A stretch of DNA of 64,000 bases from GCA-2862585 sp965661345 (GTDB lineage Bacteria; Bacteroidota; Bacteroidia; Flavobacteriales; UBA7312). This document shows, piece after piece, positions 61,594 through 64,000 of the stretch. Location: contig CBFIDK010000002.1 in NCBI GenBank assembly GCA_965661345.1, forward strand, positions 124,001 to 188,000, written 5' to 3'. Below the pieces are notes generated by a model. It made no database searches, was not told where the DNA came from, and saw only the letters and a list, made by a program, of their open reading frames with translations. Every line of letters starts with the position of its first letter. The first letter of the stretch is position 1. A program made the translations under genes and the position numbers.

Positions 61594-62367
61594 TCGTTTG
61601 CCTTTACTAGCTTTGAAAAGAATTCATTAAATGATAATCTTGAATTATTCGCTTTTGACTTTCCAGAAAATACTTTAGTTGAAATAAACGGCAATACTAT
61701 ACACTTTGATTTACCAGACGGTTATTCCATCGTGGGTATAACGCCTCAACAGACATTTTTCCAATCCGAGTCTGGAGCAAGCGGGTCTATTACTTGTACC
61801 TGTTTAAAAGAAGATGGCGGTTGCTCACCAGCTAAATCTGGCGACACTTATCTATGTGTTATGTCAAGCTGTTCGAATTGTGAAAAAACTAACTCTATTG
61901 CTGGAAGTAATTATATATTTACAGATATAATAATAATTAACCCTGATCGTCAAGGCCCATACTCTGAGGCTCAAAATCTAGACTCAAAAATTGTATTACC
62001 TCAAAAATTTATCAACTTTGAATTATTCTTAAAGCCTATAAAAGAGTTTCATGACAGATATTCAACTATAAATGATAATAAAAGAAAAATTGTGTTTTAT
62101 GACCTTTATGGATATATAGTTCCTTTAGATGTTCCGTTTAGTTCAGACACTTATTCTGCATATATATCTAACGACTACAATAATACTGGTGTAAACTGTA
62201 ATTGTAATGAAGGAAAAGACTGCCCTAAAGAAAATGTTACTTTAGTAGGCGTCTATTGTGATGCTACTAATTGTAAATCATGCACATTGACGGCTTCGAT
62301 AAAAACTCCTGAAACTGGTGATATTAACCAAATCGAAATTTTTAATCATAGGATTAGTATTCGATAA
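61537..62367 (+). CDS. Exported protein with two six-cysteine modules
   Basis: 276 residues. The signal peptide copies that of the 60121 lipoprotein, but the lipid cysteine position is F26 (FTSF), so it is probably not lipidated and may be released or stay tethered. Two cysteine modules have nearly equal spacing: C87, C89, C96, C107, C112, C115 (C-x-C-x6-C-x10-C-x4-C-x2-C) and C221, C223, C229, C241, C246, C249 (C-x-C-x5-C-x11-C-x4-C-x2-C). The first begins SITCTCLKEDGGC, the second GVNCNCNEGKDC. I know no family with this pattern; disulfide knots or metal binding are both possible. Confidence 0.75.
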   Translation: MKNLQKLLLGSVILALVGISFAFTSFEKNSLNDNLELFAFDFPENTLVEINGNTIHFDLPDGYSIVGITPQQTFFQSESGASGSITCTCLKEDGGCSPAKSGDTYLCVMSSCSNCEKTNSIAGSNYIFTDIIIINPDRQGPYSEAQNLDSKIVLPQKFINFELFLKPIKEFHDRYSTINDNKRKIVFYDLYGYIVPLDVPFSSDTYSAYISNDYNNTGVNCNCNEGKDCPKENVTLVGVYCDATNCKSCTLTASIKTPETGDINQIEIFNHRISIR

Positions 62368-62385
62368 ATTCAAGCTCATGAAAAA

Positions 62386-62592
62386 ATGATAAAGTTTCCT
62401 AAATGGTTATTGCTTTTGTTGATGGTATCAACTATTTGTATTTTTTCATACCATCTGTCAACCCTTATTTTTGATGGTATTCCAACAACAAAAAGCGAGA
62501 AAATTACTCTAGTTATGAATTTAATTTCAACTGGACCTGTAGCTATTGTTCTTTTTATTCAATGGAGAGGTGGAGGGAGAAAAAGTAACTAA
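62386..62592 (+). CDS. Small two-helix membrane protein, copy 1
   Basis: 68 residues, helices at about 6-27 and 40-60, with the loop FSYHLSTLIFDGIPTTKSE. Clearly paralogous to the next gene (shared SYHLSTLIFDG-P). Short loops and no catalytic residues. Function unknown; small proteins of this layout are often immunity or regulatory partners. Starts 18 bases after the cysteine-module gene. Confidence 0.65.
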   Translation: MIKFPKWLLLLLMVSTICIFSYHLSTLIFDGIPTTKSEKITLVMNLISTGPVAIVLFIQWRGGGRKSN

Positions 62593-62620
62593 AGAATTAG
62601 TATTCAATAAAATATTGCTT

Positions 62621-62806
62621 ATGAAAAAATGGATTTTATTTTTTACCCTTCTATTAAGTATGTTCTTATTTTCTTACCATCTATCCACCTTGATTTTTGA
62701 TGGTTATCCGACAGTAAGAGATGAACAAATTAGTTTGATAATGTCTTTAAGTTGCACACTATTGATTTCAATAGGAGTTTTTCTACAGTGGAGAAAGTTA
62801 ATCTAA
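62621..62806 (+). CDS. Small two-helix membrane protein, copy 2
   Basis: 61 residues starting MKKWILFFTLLLSMFLF, helices at about 4-22 and 36-55, with the shared motif FSYHLSTLIFDGYPTVRDE and the end FLQWRKLI matching FIQWRGGG of copy 1. The ATG at 62621 is chosen since the longer frame overlaps copy 1 and has no match to it before this Met. Tandem duplication is evident. Confidence 0.65.
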   Translation: MKKWILFFTLLLSMFLFSYHLSTLIFDGYPTVRDEQISLIMSLSCTLLISIGVFLQWRKLI

Positions 62807-62830
62807 TAAAAACTTAAATAAAATGTATTA

Positions 62831-63058
62831 ATGAACTTAAATAAGATTAGTTTTTTTGTTCTTCTAGGGCTAGTGTATACTCTTCTTTTTTTGATTGGTA
62901 GCATCAATTTAATATACTTTAAAAAAGAGGTTTCAATGGTCAAGTCTACATTTATGTATTATTTATGGGCCTCAGCAATTCAGGGGCTTGGCTTATCGCT
63001 AATATTCTATCTGTTTCACAGAAGGAGAGAAAGGAAGGCACGAAATACCAATCCATAA
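62831..63058 (+). CDS. Small two-helix membrane protein with repeat-derived C-terminus
   Basis: 75 residues with helices at about 6-29 and 40-63 and a basic end HRRRERKARNTNP. Same plan as the two preceding genes but without clear sequence similarity. Its last codons lie inside copy 2 of the 45-bp junction repeat, read in a different frame from copy 1, so its present C-terminus was made by recombination. Confidence 0.6.
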   Translation: MNLNKISFFVLLGLVYTLLFLIGSINLIYFKKEVSMVKSTFMYYLWASAIQGLGLSLIFYLFHRRRERKARNTNP

Positions 63059-63084
63059 AACAGCACTTTAACAGATATGAAAAA
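63040..63084 (+). repeat. 45-bp repeat at a gene junction, copy 2
   Basis: 44 of 45 bases match 60659-60703. It joins the end of the 62831 gene to the start codon of the CPBP protease gene. Confidence 0.93.
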
Positions 63085-64000
63085 CATTTCTAAAAAAATT
63101 TTATACTCAGGTATTATCCTTTGGTTAGTTGGTATAATTGTTGTGTTTTTAAATCCTCAAGAATCCCATTTCTTGGAAAACCATCGCATATATGAGCTTG
63201 CTATAAATCACTTTATACTATTTGTTATGGCGGTAGTAGTGGCTCCTTTATTTGAAGAAATAGTTTTTAGGTTTGGACTGGTATATTCCAAACCTTATAC
63301 CTACTATTTTTATGGTATCATTGGATTGAATGTTTTAGTATTTTCAAATTGGCAACTGCTAGCCATAGTTATTCTTCTATCAGCTATTGTACATTGTTTA
63401 AAGCTTGAAAGCAGCATCAAAATTATACTTGTAAGCAGTATAGCATTCGCATCTGTACACATGACTAACTTCTCTCAATACAATTTTTTTATCCTCTTCT
63501 ACTTAATGGCGATTTTTGGACCAGGCCTAATACTGTCCTACATACGGATAAAGAGAGGCATCTTATTGGCTATAGCATGCCATGCTCTTTACAATTTTAG
63601 TGTACTGTATGCCGACTACCTAAGCAATCCAAAACAGATTATTTACGAAGACCATACGGTAGAGCTAAAATTAGAACGAAATGGATTTTTATCGTCTCAA
63701 CTTCCTAGTTTCTATTTTGAAAAAGGTAGCATCAAATTTACATCTAAAAATATTGAACACTTGATGAAGCATGCAACTAGTCGTAATTTTAACGAATTTC
63801 ATTACTATCCAAGAAGTGTCTATTACGATGGTCAAATTTTACATAAAGATAGTATAGAGACCGTGTTGCCTCACTATTTGGGTTACGAAGCCGTTAAATC
63901 GGCCAAAATAAAGCAAGGTTATGTTTTAGAATTAGGCGATTCCATAGCCGTTGAAACTAAAAGTAATAAGAATGAGCCATTTCGTAGTATTACCAAAAAC
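63077..64000 (+). CDS. CPBP family intramembrane metalloprotease (3' truncated)
   Basis: The frame opens at ATG 63077 and is still open at the window edge (308 codons seen). Several membrane helices are followed by the CPBP (Rce1/CAAX-like) motifs: EE with downstream R in APLFEEIVFRFGL (E60, E61, R65), the second motif with H128 in FASVHMTNFS, and H169 with N173 in ACHALYNF. After about residue 190 comes a soluble region of unknown type, an extension beyond the usual domain. Such proteases act in prenyl-protein processing and, in some bacteria, in peptide maturation or self-immunity. Its start codon lies in the 45-bp junction repeat. Confidence 0.85.
   Translation, partial: MKNISKKILYSGIILWLVGIIVVFLNPQESHFLENHRIYELAINHFILFVMAVVVAPLFEEIVFRFGLVYSKPYTYYFYGIIGLNVLVFSNWQLLAIVILLSAIVHCLKLESSIKIILVSSIAFASVHMTNFSQYNFFILFYLMAIFGPGLILSYIRIKRGILLAIACHALYNFSVLYADYLSNPKQIIYEDHTVELKLERNGFLSSQLPSFYFEKGSIKFTSKNIEHLMKHATSRNFNEFHYYPRSVYYDGQILHKDSIETVLPHYLGYEAVKSAKIKQGYVLELGDSIAVETKSNKNEPFRSITKN

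Noticed and set aside
1..64000. tRNA or rRNA genes
   Set aside because: I looked through the intergenic gaps and saw no cloverleaf-like or rRNA-like stretches; a dedicated covariance search could still find a small RNA.

Overview
The window reads as a chromosomal segment of a low-GC Bacteroidota bacterium, most likely a marine-type Flavobacteriia. Four things point there. Secreted proteins end in type IX secretion (T9SS) sorting domains. Start codons mostly lack a Shine-Dalgarno sequence. Bacteroidota-type -7 promoter boxes (TAnnTTTG) recur just upstream of genes. Several families are typical of the phylum: an SDR-type threonine dehydrogenase, DUF6427, CotH plus lamin-tail proteins, and LRR proteins with a YIPDDNFEQ-type motif. 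I see no rRNA, tRNA, insertion sequence or CRISPR array. About 59 kb is ordinary core genome; the last 5 kb is accessory in character.

Layout. 1-5.1 kb: end of a sensor histidine kinase, a lipoprotein MsrB-MsrA fusion, hemW, a cyclase-family hydrolase with a YjbR protein, and an S74-chaperone surface protein. 5.1-11.1 kb: hflX with a small membrane protein, then two exported amidohydrolase-like proteins. 11.2-16.5 kb: a 1757-residue T9SS protein. 16.5-28.3 kb: trpS, plsC-gatC, a bacilliredoxin, tadA, aspS, tyrosine catabolism (hmgA-hppD), trhO, and tdh-cysS-peptidase. 28.4-36.4 kb: desaturase, polA, two small paralogous membrane proteins, SDR-metB, and a secreted thioredoxin-fold protein. 36.5-47.1 kb: an ArsC-like protein with a DMT transporter, yicC-gmk-nadD, purQ, DUF6427, a 55-residue gene, and the lepA-yebC-pccB-purD operon. 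47.2-59.1 kb: beta-barrel and CotH proteins, mqnC-ribE-DUF3817, pepA-pdxA, and the lipid/ribosome cluster YceD-rpmF-plsX-fabH-accB-accC.

59.1-64 kb is different. A GIY-YIG nuclease gene is cut by an in-frame amber codon and runs into a 27-bp tandem repeat array. A small XRE regulator faces away from a run of exported and membrane proteins: two share almost identical leaders and signal peptides, one is a thioredoxin-like lipoprotein, one carries two six-cysteine modules, three are tiny two-helix membrane proteins, and a CPBP (CAAX-type) intramembrane protease runs off the edge. Two repeats show recent duplication and shuffling inside this block. I consider it the best candidate for an undescribed system, although its function cannot be read from sequence alone.

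Genes that work together: hmgA and hppD (tyrosine to maleylacetoacetate); plsX, fabH, accB and accC (phospholipid and fatty acid initiation); purD and purQ (purines); tadA, trpS, aspS, cysS, gatC and trhO (tRNA charging and modification); mqnC (futalosine menaquinone route); ribE (riboflavin).
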